The notes: a model not told the origin generated them from the sequence alone. 64,000 nucleotides of DNA from Hoplostethus atlanticus (GCA_034670405.1 JAXDDX010000041.1:937001-1001000); one strand, 5' to 3'. Shown: positions 45,246-58,161, counted from the first letter of the stretch. Translations and numbers: made by a program.

Positions 45246-47200
45246 GCTGCGTTGTCAAATATTGATTAAATAAGTTGCATTTGCCACCATAATCAACCGT
45301 GACCATTTTTGATATTTCCAGTTTCCTATATGCTGGGCAGAAGTGGATTTTGTGATTTCAATAATAACAGGGAGATTTGGTGCAATCATTACCCCCGTTA
45401 CATTCAAGACCTTGAATTACCACTTCCAGTAAGGCAAGGTGCTCAAAAATCAGGCCGAAGTTTAAAGTGTCAATCTGTATTTCTCCAGTTTGCGCCATCC
45501 TTCCATGGGCATAATATTATTATTGTTTTGCTCATAATTGCATTTCAATGCATTCGTATGAAACAACAAAGCACAATATTCTTAAAAGACCTCATTCCTT
45601 TGTGGCTGCAGGCCGCCCTTTGACTGTATGGACAGAATTCGATTAGAGCGGCGTTCGTGATTTAAACTGAAAACAGTGAATAGTAGACTTTAATCTATCT
45701 TTGCATAATAGCATTTCAGTTGTTTTGCAGCAAGTGGTCTTGTAATATTCATGAAATCATAGAGCATCGAGTGGAAACAACACTCTTTGCTGTGAAGTTC
45801 ATTACCTCGCCTGAACTTGCAATATTTTCACCAGTGACTGACAACTGGTTTCCATCCGGTGGCTGCTACATACAGCGCAGCAGAGAGGGTAATTGCCGCA
45901 CAATATATGTCATCCTGATTGTCATGTTAACACATTTTTACTGTCTTAGGTCCTTGTGGACTTATGACAAGATATCAGGATTTATTCTTTGTTATCTCCC
46001 TCTGTACTGACTTCAGAGGACATTTACAATATGGGATTGTAATGGCATTGCTATTGGGAAGAAGTAAGATATTAGATAGATATTATTATTGAAAAAAAAA
46101 AAGAGACTATCGTGATGTCATCCTGAATGAGTAAAGAAGCAAAATGGATATGTATGGTGTTTTGGTGATGTATTCATGTTATAATGAACCTTGTGGACCA
46201 TATTCTTATTTGTTCCCCCTCAAAAGTAGTAATTTAGAGTAATCATCATATAGGATGACCCTCAAAAACACAAGAACGTATTCAAAAGGGGGCGTGTTCA
46301 GTCATTACCCCGAAATACTGTGGCCTGCTCGAGCATTGACTGTCTTGCCTGCCTTTTTTTTTTTTTTTTTGCACAATAATGTTCATAGGCACAGAATATA
46401 AATGCTAATTCCAATGTACATTATGTTCTCGAGGATTAAGATGTGGTCCGCTGACTGTTTTGGATTTGTATGACAATATAAACTTTGTAGAAAACCAAGA
46501 GGGGTAATCTTTGTCGGCTCAACGTGCCGCAGTGTGGAGGGTACCAATGTTTATTCTCTTACTAGGCTGCGGAGCATTACAGCAAACATAGCAAGTGTCT
46601 GGGTTTTTATGTGGTAAAGGAAAAAAATCTCTGCTGTTAAAGCAACATTTATTGGCAATCGCCTGTATAGATCCTGTCAGTCCACTCCACCAGATTTGTT
46701 TCCCCCTGCTGCATGTGATTGTTATGCGGACGCATGCAGACATCAGCCCATTCATTAACTGTGAATATTGCCGCGCGTCTTGTCATTTGTCAGACGTCAA
46801 AGAAAACCGTGCTTTTCCGTGTCATTTTCATAGACGTCGTTCCGGCGTGTGTTATTGGGCAGGAAGTGTGATTTTATCTCATGATCTCATGGCTAGGAAT
46901 GCAGGGCCGTTAAATGCTCCAGCAGGGCTTTGGATGCTGTTGACAGGCCAGATCCGGATGTCATTGTGTTTCTTGTGTACTGTGTTTGTCCGCCCTCAGC
47001 ACCTATCGCAGCCCGACCGTCCTGGTAGGGGGATCCCTCTCTGAGCAGCCCCTTTGTGGGACTTTTTCCTCGTCCTTTAAGGTCTAAGGTTGCTGGGGTG
47101 TCGTGTGCCGTCATTTATCGCTTTCATAATGTGGGCGTTGTGAAGCCCTGTGAGACTGCAACTGTGATTAAGGGCTGTGCAAATAAACTTCAGTTGTATT
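45246..47200. promoter_or_regulatory. repeat-poor stretch, candidate regulatory DNA
   Basis: Apart from poly-T (46354-46370) there is no legible repeat. Balanced unique blocks at 45290-45720, 45740-46010 and 46500-47060 carry motifs such as TCATGAAATCATAGAGC and CATTAACTGTGAATATTG. The longest open frame in the window (149 codons, plus, 46595-47044) lies here, but it has no domain and is overlapped by minus-strand frames. The regulatory role is inferred. Confidence 0.3.
46354..46370. repeat. poly-T tract (17 bp)
   Basis: Uninterrupted T-run. Confidence 0.85.
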
Positions 47201-47654
47201 GTCTCCGCTTGTTTTTTATGCCCACCATAAAGGAAAGCATCTATATGTAAGAGCCTCGTATTTCCTTCAGTTCCTTGTTGAACTGGTGGTAGTAATCTTT
47301 CCAGGCCTGTATGTTGCTGCTCCTGCTGCAACTATTTTTTTTTTTTAGTGCAGTTGCAGTGGAAGATTTCTTTTTCCATTTCACATTTTTCAACACTTCA
47401 AATTGCTTGTGGTAAGCGTTTTTGCTAGCTAGCAGAAGATTCAGTTCAACTTGCCTGGTTTCCTGATAAGGTTAAGTGTGTCAGATTGCAACATTAAATT
47501 GTTTGGTTTAGCTTTTGGACTTCTTTGTTCTAACTGGGATTAGCTTGAAATTGTGATCGTTTAGCTGTGGGTTTTACATGTAGGTGGAAAGAGAGCAACA
47601 GTGATAATGATAGCATAACGAGAGCAAAGAGAGGGAGTCGGCCCGCGCTCCTCA

Positions 47655-48010
47655 CTCAAAACGCTGCATTGCATTCTGGTCTATCTCAGCTACTGTCGGT
47701 GTAGAAATTGGTCTCCCTCCTCTTCGATGGATTTCTCTTGTATGATTGTTGATCGTCGGTATAGAAAGAAGCCCTTGCTCTTTGATTCTGATTGGCTGAC
47801 ACCAAAACCTGACGTTTACCGTTGATGTTTTAGATCGATGGAACATTTTCTGATATCAAACTGGAAATATCTCAACGTGACATCACATCGTCTACGTTTG
47901 GCCAGTCTACGAGAAGAAGAAAAATACACCACCAAACAACAAAATGGACCCAGTAATGCGACAAACATCACCAATTGCTGTTTTTATAACAGTGTTTTAG
48001 GGATATTTCC
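47655..48010 (+). repeat. dispersed repeat family B, copy 1
   Basis: Collinear with 59572-59930: shared GCTGCATTGCATTCTGGTCT, AGAAATTGGTCTCCCTCCTC, GATGGATTTCTC, TAGAAAGAAGCCCTTGCTCT, GATGTTTTAGAT and TGACATCAC. Identity is about 80% with small gaps. It carries no legible coding frame. Probably a transposon-derived repeat of unknown class. Confidence 0.8.
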
Positions 48011-48182
48011 TTTAATCCTTTGCTGAGATACGTGGCATTAACACAGTAAGCCTTGCTAAGTGTATGTTAGCAATAAAGATTGTTTTATTACATTATTTGC
48101 TAAGTTGCTCACAGCTGGCAACATGCAACTTTCACTTGTTCCTATTTCTTTTTATGTTAGTGATGCCATGCAGTAGAGCCCT

Positions 48183-48418
48183 TCATATAGCGATCACCAA
48201 CCAATTGAGTTTTTCCATTGCACTAGTACAATGCTGCACCTGCTGGGCCATCAGCAGGCTCTGGTTTTCCATCAGGATACTGAGCAGGTCCACCGCTGTT
48301 TGTGCAGGAGAGGAATGTATTGACGACGTCTCTTCCAGCACCTTTTGAAAGTGGGCCAGCACCAAATGTGATCTGGTGCCTTTCCGGCACGATTCTGGTG
48401 TACTGGCCTCAGACCAAA
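48183..48418 (-). pseudogene. possible terminal coding exon, transposon-like
   Basis: On the minus strand TTTTTCCATTGTGTTGTGCA then CAG is a fair splice acceptor. It is followed by an open frame of about 78 codons to TGA at 48183. The C-terminal part (QTAVDLLSILMENQSLLMAQ and on to MEKLNWLVIAI) is a leucine/glutamine-rich amphipathic helix. Such tails occur at the ends of Myb/SANT-like proteins encoded by PIF/Harbinger-type and similar fish transposons. No upstream exon was found. It borders repeat family B, so transposon origin is favoured over a host gene. Chance is not excluded. Confidence 0.35.
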
Positions 48419-48434
48419 CTGTGCACAACACAAT

Positions 48435-48860
48435 GGAAAAACATTATACACATTCACGCACACACTTGTCTCATGACTTCTCTTTTTTTTGTATCTACCT
48501 GCACAAATTAGGATTTTGTTTCTGTTCTTCTATCACTGTTTTTATTATTTCACTGCATATAAACTAAAAAACTAACTGAAAAATATTACACCTTGCCAGT
48601 GCACTTATGCAGCAGAAAAACTATACTTAACCATTTCTACCTCTATCTCTATAGTAAATTATTACTTTTTGTTCATGAATAGTGCATAAAACTTACAGTA
48701 TGTGATTTTAATTTGCGCGTGGGTTGGGAATCTCCATATCAGCAAATTATTCCACTGGGACAAGTTTGGATGGAGCCGAATGGGTTGTTAGTTGCATCCG
48801 TGCATACCTTCCTTCCATTCCAGTTGCTCCAGGAGAGAGACAGCTTCATAGACCAGGCAT
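48435..48860. other. no gene seen
   Basis: Ordinary AT-rich DNA without a supportable gene or repeat. Confidence 0.45.
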
Positions 48861-48985
48861 CAGTCTGATTCATTTATTCATTCATTCTCTCTACCTGCCT
48901 ATTCTTATTCAGGGTCACGGGAGGGCTGGGGCCTATCCCAGCATGCATTGGGTGGAAGGCAGGGAAACACCCTGGACATAGGCTT
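48861..48985 (-). repeat. 3' part of a common teleost SINE-like repeat, copy 2
   Basis: TTCAGGGTCACGGGAGGGCT, GCCTATCCCAGCATGCATTG and GGCAGGGAAACACCCTGGAC match 30330-30425 closely. It is followed by a short CCCCTAA-rich stretch (48998-49023). Head missing; minus orientation. Confidence 0.75.
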
Positions 48986-49117
48986 ACATTAGAGCCTAAT
49001 TAACCCCTTAACCCCTAACCCTAATCAGTCTCTCACTGCATCATAACGTGTCTTTCATGGAAGTTTGTCATCTTCCCTTATTTGTGACTCTAAACATTGT
49101 TTGACTGAGATGTTATT

Positions 49118-49385
49118 TTATGTTCACACGGCAGGCAAATCGGATTTTTAAGGCCGACTGTCCATATTGCACCAGTGACCAGATCGCATTTGTGTTTTTA
49201 GTCAGTGTAATCATTTGTTTACATGGTTGTCATAGCAACGACACAGGCGCGCAACGACTCTGGGTGCAGCAACAAGCCAGCTAGTAACATTGAAGTTTCA
49301 CGTGGGGAGTGATGAAAAAAAACAGAAAAAAACACCTGGAATCTGATCTGAGTGGTCAGACTGAAATGCCTCAAGCACATTCAAT
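49118..49385 (+). repeat. possible MITE of the 'TTCACAC.GCAGGC' type
   Basis: It starts TATGTTCACACGGCAGGCAA, then ATCGGATTTTTAAGG, ATCGCATTTGTGTTTTTAG, GGTTGTCATAGCAACGACAC and ends near AATCTGATCTGAGTGGTCAG. This resembles the element at 28071 and related teleost repeats. Boundaries are not confirmed. Confidence 0.4.
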
Positions 49386-50480
49386 ACACAGAATGGGTAG
49401 TACAGTATACTAGGAATATGTTGCTGCCACAGTAACTATGCTGGGTATTCTACTTCCCCCTTTTATTGAGAACATGATAACGGTGTGCTGAATAGCCACT
49501 GGTTTCAACACAGGGGCTACGTCAAAGGATGCCAGCATCGCCCCAGAATATCTTTATCCACAAATGCACTTCTACATCAGTCTGAGAATTGAAATGCCAA
49601 ACTGCTACACCGAATTCAGTTAAGCTTGTATTTGCAGAGGGAAGCAAGTGTGGCAGTCTGATACTGTAGGATGTATCATGCTGTGGAAAGCAACGAGAAA
49701 ATCTCTGGCAAAAGAAAAGGGCCCGGCAATTCCAGCAAACACAAACACATGCCTCTTTCTCGCCTTAGATTAGCCCCACTCATTCTTCAAGTGAAGCCAA
49801 ACTGGAGTATTGCCAGCAGTGTAAAAAGTGTGGCTCCTTCTCGCAAAGGCCATCAAGATTCCATGTCACTACATTGTATTTGTGCAGGGCTGTCTGCACA
49901 TTCAAATGCTAAGTACAAACCTTAGCAACGCCGTGCCTCGTATACAGCGCAGACTGACGGCCTCACCAACACATCACAGACAAATAGAAAATCCTTATCG
50001 TGCATGATAATACTCTATATCTCCTATAGGGCCGTTTGGCATGCTGTAAATAATGTATCTACCAGTCATAATACTATAATAGTATGTATTTTCTATTTCA
50101 AAAGTCCACATTTTTTTTCCAGATCTCAATTTCTTGACTGGGTTTGGAGGTTTTGGTGGGTGTTCACTCTGATGTATGCTGTCCACTAGACTATATCAAT
50201 CTACAACTAAACAGTATTCTGCACTACAACAAATAACACAATATGTGAAATGACAATGGGGCTACAGCCACATAAAATAAATGTGCATCAGGAGCTAAAA
50301 CATAATTTTCCCTCCCTTTTCCAGTTTATTTTCCAAGACTTTGCAGTCATGTGTAGGAACCCCTGATAGTAATAAACATGTACATGTGCAGCACAGAATA
50401 TAGCTGCTTCACAAACCAACCAATAAAGGAGCAATGAAAAAGCCCACTAAGGACAGACAGCAAAAGTGCCAGATATCAGT
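49386..50480. other. no gene seen
   Basis: Ordinary DNA with no recognised repeat or gene. Confidence 0.4.
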
Positions 50481-52240
50481 TAAAATCAATTAAAACCAGG
50501 GTTACGGCAGAACGAAAGAGTGATACATAGATAATGACACATTACATGAATGTGCCTGACCCCATTCGAGTTAATTTTGTTCTTACTGTGGCGCTTTCCA
50601 TCTCTTTCTGGGAAACGTGTGAGTTTGGCTAGGCTGTAAACAAAGCGACTATATGCCAGAGAGAAAAACCCAACATTTGTCATTTGAGGATTAATCTGCC
50701 CAAGCTGTCCTCGCTATACGTGGAGAAAGGCCAGCGTTTGAGAAAAAGAAGGATTTTGCTCCAGTCATTCCAGCCCGATGTCGCTGATATGCAATTTGTT
50801 TTTCTCTTATTAATCATACGGCATTTCGAAATGGAACGGAATGCATTGTGCCGTATTGATCTCGGGATTCGGGGCGTCTTATTCTAGAAACAGTGCTGTT
50901 AGTTTTGTTTTTTTCCCTGATGGATGAATAATTGTCATGTCGTACCAGTGTGTCGGTAATGCCGCCACGAAATAAGCCATCAGCGAGATGTGAACTTACG
51001 CTCATGCACCACAACCAACAGCGTGCCCCGCAAAGTCCCCCGCTGTCAGAAGGTATACGCCAGCTCGTCATAAACAGCCAGGTTGTTTTTCTTTCGATGA
51101 GAACCTCGGGTAATACGAGAGACCAACCTGGATGTATTAAAGATGACAGGTTGTCTGGCAGCTATTTTCAAATTTATTTCCATGACAAGCATTTATTTCA
51201 AACGCATCATGTGTTGTACCTGGGACGAAAACAAAAAAACACGGTGACAGGCATGTATTGAGACAAACAGGGTGTCCTGGAATGGACATTAATCATGGTT
51301 TGGATAATGACCACAGTTTTCACTTTGGGAAAGAAGTAGGAGCTTATGTCTGGATGTGTAATCTGTCAGCGGCCGCCGGGTCTCGTCGTTAGAGACTTTT
51401 ACAACATGCAAGAAAGGCAAAACCAAGTGAAGATGGGATCATAACAAGCTGTTAATACTCTCTATACTCGTAGTCTACCTAACATTACATATCCTTCATA
51501 TCAATGCAACATGGGTTGATCGAGTTTTGTTTGAGCATCTGACAGTGAGATTGTAGCTTTTAAATGTGGCGATGTTGCAGCCTGTCTGGCTCAAATCAAG
51601 AGCAGCATTGCGATAAAGTGGTTGCACGTTGCAGATCACTGCAGGTCATTTGCATTGCTTTGATACTGTACTGAAAGTAACTTCTAAGACTTTAAAGGCA
51701 TCAGAGAGATACATGGATGCAAAATTAATGCATCCACTATATAGGCCTTATACGTATTTGGATCTGTCCATTTTCTGATATGAAATTCAAGTGCAGTATA
51801 TCTTTGAAAGAGGTGGGCGGACTAAACCAAATTAAAGACTTGAATAATTGGGTTACACCGCTGAAACGAAAGCAACCGATCGCGCTCCCCGAGCACAGAT
51901 TACCACCGACATTACGAGCACAACAAATTGATATCATATCTTCCACCTGGCAGGACACCTCCGCACCTGGACATAGGTGGCCTTTCTGACACTAATAAGA
52001 GTCCGAGGGGGGAAGGAAGGGGGTGAAATCCAGCTGAAAACAAGCCAGTGGCACACAGCTGAGGCCTATTTGGCGCTGATCTTCTCACTGCCTCGCAGAG
52101 AAGTTCACAGATGGCTCACTTATACTCAGCTTGGGGTGCAAAGTAAACAAAGTGCTGCCGCCCGCCCCCGGCAGAGTGTGGTGCATAGGCTGTCAGGGAA
52201 TATGACGCTGGTGTGATTTCGCCACGCTTTACCATGTTGC
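50481..52240. promoter_or_regulatory. repeat-poor stretch, candidate regulatory DNA
   Basis: Unique sequence throughout. Blocks 50540-50920 (GAGTTAATTTTGTTC, CTTATTAATCATACGG, TGAATAATTGTCATG) and 51590-51690 (GGTCATTTGCATTGC, octamer-like) are typical of non-coding constrained DNA. The 109-codon frame at 50932-51261 is not recognisable. Inference. Confidence 0.3.
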
Positions 52241-52420
52241 AGATGGGCGTGTGTGTGTGGGTGGGGGGGCTGTATATCTCCTGGACAGCATTTTTTTTGT
52301 CGTTATTGCTCTTAATTGAATGCAGTTTTTGGTTTATGTTTTTCCACCTACCACTAAGCATATATGGTGAGAATGCAGAAAGAAACACATTAAAAACGGC
52401 ACATTTCCTCCAAACCATTT
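52241..52420. other. GT/G-rich patch, no gene
   Basis: GTGTGTGTGGGTGGGGGGGC (52248-52270) is a short simple-sequence patch next to T-rich DNA. Confidence 0.6.
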
Positions 52421-54640
52421 GCATCTAATTTTGTGCATTTTCTTTGCTAAATATTCACACGGCGCCGCATCCTATGGCTCCCCGGCTCATTGGCATTCAG
52501 CTTCTGTTCGGCGCTAAATAGCCATGGGTTGATAGACTGATTCACAATATAATGTCAATCAAACATTCTGGACACTACCACCAACAGGCACAAAAGGTAT
52601 TGCTCATGTTTTATTCATACGGCTTTAAATTTTTCATTTTGCTCTGATTTCCTGCAAAGTAAGAGTACAGAAATAATTTCACAGAGGGGGAGAGGATAGG
52701 CGGCGGCCACAACCCAAAAAGTTGGAAGCTGCGTTTGTTTATACGCTCCTCATCCTCATAATTAGATTCATTAGAAGCATTTAACAACCTGTCTGCTGAC
52801 GTGATGGTTTCAATAGCAACAGGATGAACCTCTCACCAGGATTACAGATGATTGTTGTCTCGGGGGGCAATTTCTGAGATAAATGCTACGTACTTTCAAC
52901 ATCGTGCTGATTCCTTTTGTGTTGCATGAATTGAAGCTAATTCAGTGAATTATCATGCTATTATGCAAGTCATGGGGAAAGCATCTCCTGGACCTGTGAG
53001 AGGCACAGTATCAGCTGAAGGTCCTTTCATCTTTCTCTGACGCTAACAAATGGGCTATGCTATGTTTGCTCTCTCGTAGCGATTTGTACCAGTAAAATGA
53101 ATAATATGGTACTTTTAATAACAATATGATACTGAAATTCTATTTTCTCTTACCCCACTCCAGAGAGGTCAGGGGTGAGACGTCAAGGGGCCGGCTGCAG
53201 ACCTCCCCACAGACCCGGGAGTTGAACCAGGGTGCTTTGGTTAAAGGGCCTGCCGCTCCCATCACAGCTTACTGACATCAGCCAGAAAGCAAATGAGCTA
53301 CATAACCTATTTATGACAGAGAAGGCAAAATATAAGTAATTCATTCCTATTTGATTTTCCAAAAGTAAATATTCCATAAAGACAGAAGCACCTAGCAGCG
53401 CAAAACAAAGCCGTTGAAATAAATATTTTTAAGAAGTCGTGGCTGCAGGCCATAGCGCTTGTTTCAACAGATTACCTCCATCATAAATGTTTGACTGAAA
53501 TGGGATTGTTATGACCATTATTCTTGATTTAGAAAAGGGAAATGTGTGACTAACACAGTGGTGGTGTTTTTTTTGGTGTTTTTTTTTCTCCTTTCCCCCC
53601 TGTTTTTCTACACGCAGAGCCATTTAGTTTAATTGTCCCCATTAATTACGAATACTCACGTCAAGAAGTTCTGAAAGTAATTTAATTTGCGACGTAGTTT
53701 CAGTGTCGCCGGTTAATTAACTAAAATGAGACGATGCCTCATAATCACATCAGAGAAATAGACAGAAAATAAACATTCCATATGTACGGCGCCGCGTGAC
53801 AGCAAGGTCTACGTTAAATGAGGTCAAGACGACAAGTGACAAAACAATCGGGCTTCACTGACAGCCGCGGATGTCTGCAGCAGTAGGAGCTGTTTTAAGA
53901 ACTGTTGGATACAGTTAAGAAGGGGGGGAAAAGTAGGTAATTGGGGCCAAAATGAATACAGTGGTGGAGGGGGAATCAGATAGGATTAACAAATAGAGAG
54001 TAAACAAATACCCTGGAGAAACTAATCCTGTCAAAATGTGTCTTAAATGATTTAGCCTCTTAATACTTTAAACATACAATGGCACAGGGGCCATTGTGAA
54101 CCTCTGCCTTCATGCAGCTCTCCAGCATCAGCACCACCGACAAACTCTTAATATTTCCCAATTAACTCGCCACCGGACCCAATAGGGCTGAAAAGACAGA
54201 AAAGAAAACGTTATTTTTCCAAAGAACTCCTCTTGGGGATGGAGCGGTGGCTGCAGCGGTAGTCGGGCAACAATAGGAACATCTGCAGTAACTGAAGGTG
54301 GGAATATAAAGTGCATGCTTTCACATAATTTGCAATCTGCATTTTGTTACGGTGGGACTGCAAGCATCGTATGTCCCTGAATGATATAATTAGTTCAACT
54401 TAGTATGGATAATTTTCCAATATAGAGCTAGCATAATTATATGATAGCATAAATTGAGATTTAGGAGTGATATAGATAATTACATGTTTTTGGGGGAAAT
54501 GTGCTTCAATGCTAATTTGGCATTTGAATGGATTTCTACTTTAATTACATTGGCTGCTTTCCTTCCCACAAATACATCTTCATAGCTATTGAAAAAAAAA
54601 AGACAAATACAGAGTTTTCAAGTGTTCAACTGGTGAAAGA
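52421..54640. promoter_or_regulatory. repeat-poor stretch, candidate regulatory DNA
   Basis: No transposon ends are visible over 2.2 kb. AT motifs include CTCATAATTAGATTCATTAG, GCTAATTCAGTGAATTATC, CCATTAATTACGAATAC, CCGGTTAATTAACTAAAATG, CAATTAACTCGCC and TTTAATTACATTGGC. No exon is recognised. By density this ranks with 38786-39500 as a likely enhancer cluster, but proof needs alignment. Confidence 0.35.
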
Positions 54641-54661
54641 GACACATGCTGTATCTCTGTG

Positions 54662-54765
54662 ACATTACATTACATTACATTACATTACAAGCATTTAGCA
54701 GACGCTTTTATCCAAAGCGACTTACAATGAGTGCATTCAACATAGGTAGGCAAGAAAATGACTCA
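54662..54765 (-). repeat. SINE/LINE tail with (ACATT)n
   Basis: Plus-strand (ACATT)5 runs into ACAAGCATTTAGCAGACGCT then TTTATCCAAAGCGACTTACA. On the minus strand this is the classic fish tail GTCGCTTTGGATAAAAGCG... with an AATGT repeat at the very end. The body upstream (plus-strand right side) is short or lost, so this is a 5'-truncated retroposon. Confidence 0.85.
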
Positions 54766-54899
54766 TCACCAGAAAGTGCAAGTGCACCAGTGCTGTTATA
54801 TCGGCTGTGCACTTAAAAAGGATGACTATCACACATGTTGAAGGTTGAGTATATTTCTTAATAAAAATCTGGTAGATGAATGCAGTAAGGAGCTGTTAA

Positions 54900-55230
54900 C
54901 ACTTTGCTTCCATGGCAAACTTGGAATTGCAGATGAATTGTGGTGCTTGTCAATAGGTTCTCCTTACTTTGTGCTTGAAGGCACAAGGGAACGTCACGTC
55001 GACGGTGTCTCGCTTTTGTAATTCGGCGTATGTCCGCTTGGAACAGACTGTTGGAGCGGGACATAACGTGGAGGAGGGACTGTGGGCGGGCTGGACCAGA
55101 GAGGCCCGTTACCGGAACAGTACCGGAACAGGGCGAATCCCCTGCAGGAAGCAGGGGAGGAAGAGTTTGTTCCCGGTGTGAAGCCAGTTGCAGAGTTAGT
55201 GTTATCTGATGGTGTTATTATTATTATGGA
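54900..55230. other. CpG-richer patch, unassigned
   Basis: CpG content rises (AACGTCACGTCGACGGTGTC). ACCGGAACAG occurs twice in tandem near 55111-55130, and CCCCTGCAGGAAGCAGGGG forms a small hairpin. Minus-strand 82-codon and plus-strand 70-codon frames are not recognisable. It could be a decayed young element. Confidence 0.35.
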
Positions 55231-56100
55231 GCCGAAGTACATTACAGATTACTTGATATAAGGAAACTACGATTCTGAAATATGTTGTAGAATCAGAAGA
55301 ATCAGACTTTGGCATGCAAGAGTTTTCAACAGAAATGACAGAAATGTGTACATCTCATGATTACTTATATGACGGAGCGTGCTGCCAGGTGATTCTCAAC
55401 ACAATGTATTGCTGTTTAGCTGATATAAGACCACCTACTGTAGCTGCTGGTAAACCAGTGGGCAGTATTGGGTAACTTCTGCTTCGGCTTCCCATTGGCT
55501 GAAATTCTACTGGTTCACCATGACATAACCACTAAAAACACGCCATTTTCCAGGAAGTAAAAGTAATTTGATTGTGATATAAAAATACAAAAATAAAGTA
55601 GGCGTACTTTAGCTTTAATGAACTTTAATTAGTTCAAGACATTTGCAAGGTAGGACTAACTGCATCTGCAGTAGAAGTAGTGGTCCACACTAAAGGCCTT
55701 TTATTGAGCACCACAATGTAATAAAGATGAATCCAACAGTTTTTACAGTTTGCATTTGAGCGTGAGCTCGGAAGTGATTTGGTGCCATGCTGTGGACTGG
55801 AGTGTCGGTGCAAAGTCATTGTAACGTAGTACATGCCAGACGCCAGAACACACCGTTGAGCCTTACGGCGGCTAATTCAATGAAACATCTGTGATGGGAG
55901 GTGGCCAATGACATCCCCTGCTCACACTCCTTTCCCCATCTCTAACATCCGTGGCCACGCGTAGGCACGTATCCCTTAAACGTTAATTTTGAAGGTCACT
56001 ACTCCCGCTTCCACGCGTCCACACCCTGAAAAGCAGAAAACACCTTCCAGATTTGACAGTTTTGTTGGGCTCCGTGCAGCCTGAGTGACAGGAAAGCCAA
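55231..56100. other. no gene seen
   Basis: Ordinary DNA. No feature can be supported. Confidence 0.4.
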
Positions 56101-58140
56101 TTCCCCCAGGCGTCCGTCTTAAGTCAAGTGTCCTACATATTTAAAAGACTATTAAAGCCTTAATGAAGTGTTCAGTGATGGGTGATTGAACGCACATAGT
56201 CAAATGGAGTGATTATTATTCATTTTGCCTCACTAAATTTACACAATACCCTTCACAAACACCTGATGCGGCACTGTTATTTATTTATTTGTTTAAATTA
56301 AATGTCTCCCAAAAGGAATTAAACCAGAATAGATGCAGACCTCTCATTTCCATAATCTAATGCTATGTTTATGAGCTACCACGCTGCAATTTGAATAAGA
56401 ATGACTCCTGGTAGAGATTCAGGGGGCTGACAGCGTGGAAGACTGCCTCCCCGAGGCTCCTCGGTGCCACACCAGACACACAGCTGAGTCCAGACATGCC
56501 GCACCTCTTACTTACTTGGAATATAAATACAGGAAATACAGGAAAAAGACAATCTAGCACGTTATATGTCTTGTCTGTACTTATTTCGCTCTCTCTAACA
56601 CACAGGTTTAATACTAGGGTTCAAGCGATATAGGTTATACTGATATGGGTTGACGCTGCCGATAGCTGATGCTTTGTAAGTTGACATTTTCGTGCCCGAG
56701 TATTCAGTTTCCCCCCATCGTTTTATGCTTTGCAGCCTCCGAAACAGCATTTAGACCATCACGGGGCACAAGAGAGACGAACGCCATGCTTCCCATTCAT
56801 TGTCCCCGATTGCCACGTGCACGCCGAGCCGTGTACATATAATAAAATATTCATTTCTCGTGTTGTACACCTATTATTCTATTGTTTTTTTTTTTCCCCG
56901 CTGCCATTTGTTGGGGCTCTCTGAGAGGCTCTGTGTCCCACTTACTGTTCTTTAGACAGTGCTGCATGCGTCTCCAGGGCCACACTAAAAAGGGAACCGG
57001 GGGTCCTTTGGAGACTGGGGGGAGGGGGGTGGGGGGGGGGGACATGCACAGCATATGAGATAACACAGAGGAACAATGAAAATCAAACCCCAACAGGACT
57101 CGCCACACTGAGCCTACCTCCGGCAGACAAGAGGCTGTATCAAGGAGAGATGTTTGTCCAAATTCTCATAATGTATTATATCCTTCAGATTTTTTTTTAC
57201 ATTTTTGTTTTTTGGTCTGTTCTTGTCCAATTCACTAAGGTACGTATTGTCTGCTATTGTCATAACGACTCCCTCTTGACCTCGGTATACACACAGCAAT
57301 AAATCATAAGAGACAATTTCATTTGGCCACGGATGTCTTTCGCCATGACCAGCTGAACTGCACTGCATAGCAATTGTTGCCGTGTCTGCGCGATTGAACT
57401 CAACAATCTATGGAAACGCTCGCTGACAGCGAGGGCGAAGCATCAGCGTGCACTCAACTGGCATCAAAGCATAGCGCGTCTAAAAATACAGAGGAAAGCT
57501 CACTTAAGGTCCGTCTGTGAATAACCAATGGTTTGGGCCCCAAACACTTGAACCTACACAGTGAGAAATTGCATATAAACCCTTGTCGCGCTACGTTTTT
57601 TTAAAAGGCTTTGTTCAAAATAGTATTGTGCTTAGAAATGAGACTCAAAGGAGCAACACATCCCGGTGTCAGAGCGACGCCAGCCCCTTGTCAGGGCCAT
57701 TAAAAAATAATCCAAATTAGACTCCTGGAAGCCAAACCGTTTCTGATGATTAATTTTTTTCACCTCGTATTCCCTGTAATTGAGAATGTTGTAATTATTA
57801 GTTGATGTGACCTCACTGCTGAAAGGCACTTCTTGAAATCTCATTAATATAGAAGCACAGGTAAAGGAAAGAGAGGGGGGGGAAACCATGAAAAATAGCT
57901 CTGGGTTTGTTTCCTTTCACTCAGTTTGATCTGCACTCCTGAACATTGTTGCTACATTATTAACTTTGTGTTTATCATTTCCTATGAATTATATAAAACA
58001 TCAGCCCGTTTCTCGTATCAAGTTTGTTGTTATAGTTACAAAAAGTAAGGCACCGTAATTTTAGTATGAAATCGTACCAATCAAGCGAAACTCACTGAAA
58101 CAGGAAGTCGTTTGACATTGAAATAGCATGGTGGAAAGTA
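56101..58140. promoter_or_regulatory. mostly repeat-poor, weak regulatory candidate
   Basis: Unique blocks at 56130-56380 and 57640-58020 carry CCTTAATGAAGTG, GATGATTAATTTTTTTC and GTAATTATTAGTTG motifs. A G-rich run (57017-57041) interrupts. No gene recognised. Confidence 0.28.
57017..57041. repeat. G-rich run, quadruplex-prone
   Basis: G6, A, G6, T and G11 within 25 bases. It satisfies the four-G-tract requirement for a quadruplex on the plus strand. Confidence 0.9.
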
Positions 58141-58161
58141 AGGATGGGGTTGGGGGGGGCT

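Noticed and set aside
46595..47044. 149-codon plus-strand open frame, the longest in the window
   Set aside because: No domain, signal peptide or known motif. Overlapped by minus-strand frames, and the length is reachable by chance in 64 kb.
48998..49023. CCCCTAA/CCCTAA-rich stretch resembling telomere repeat
   Set aside because: Only three or four imperfect units; too short to call an interstitial telomeric array. A similar short CCTAACCCTAACCC near 62371 was rejected too.
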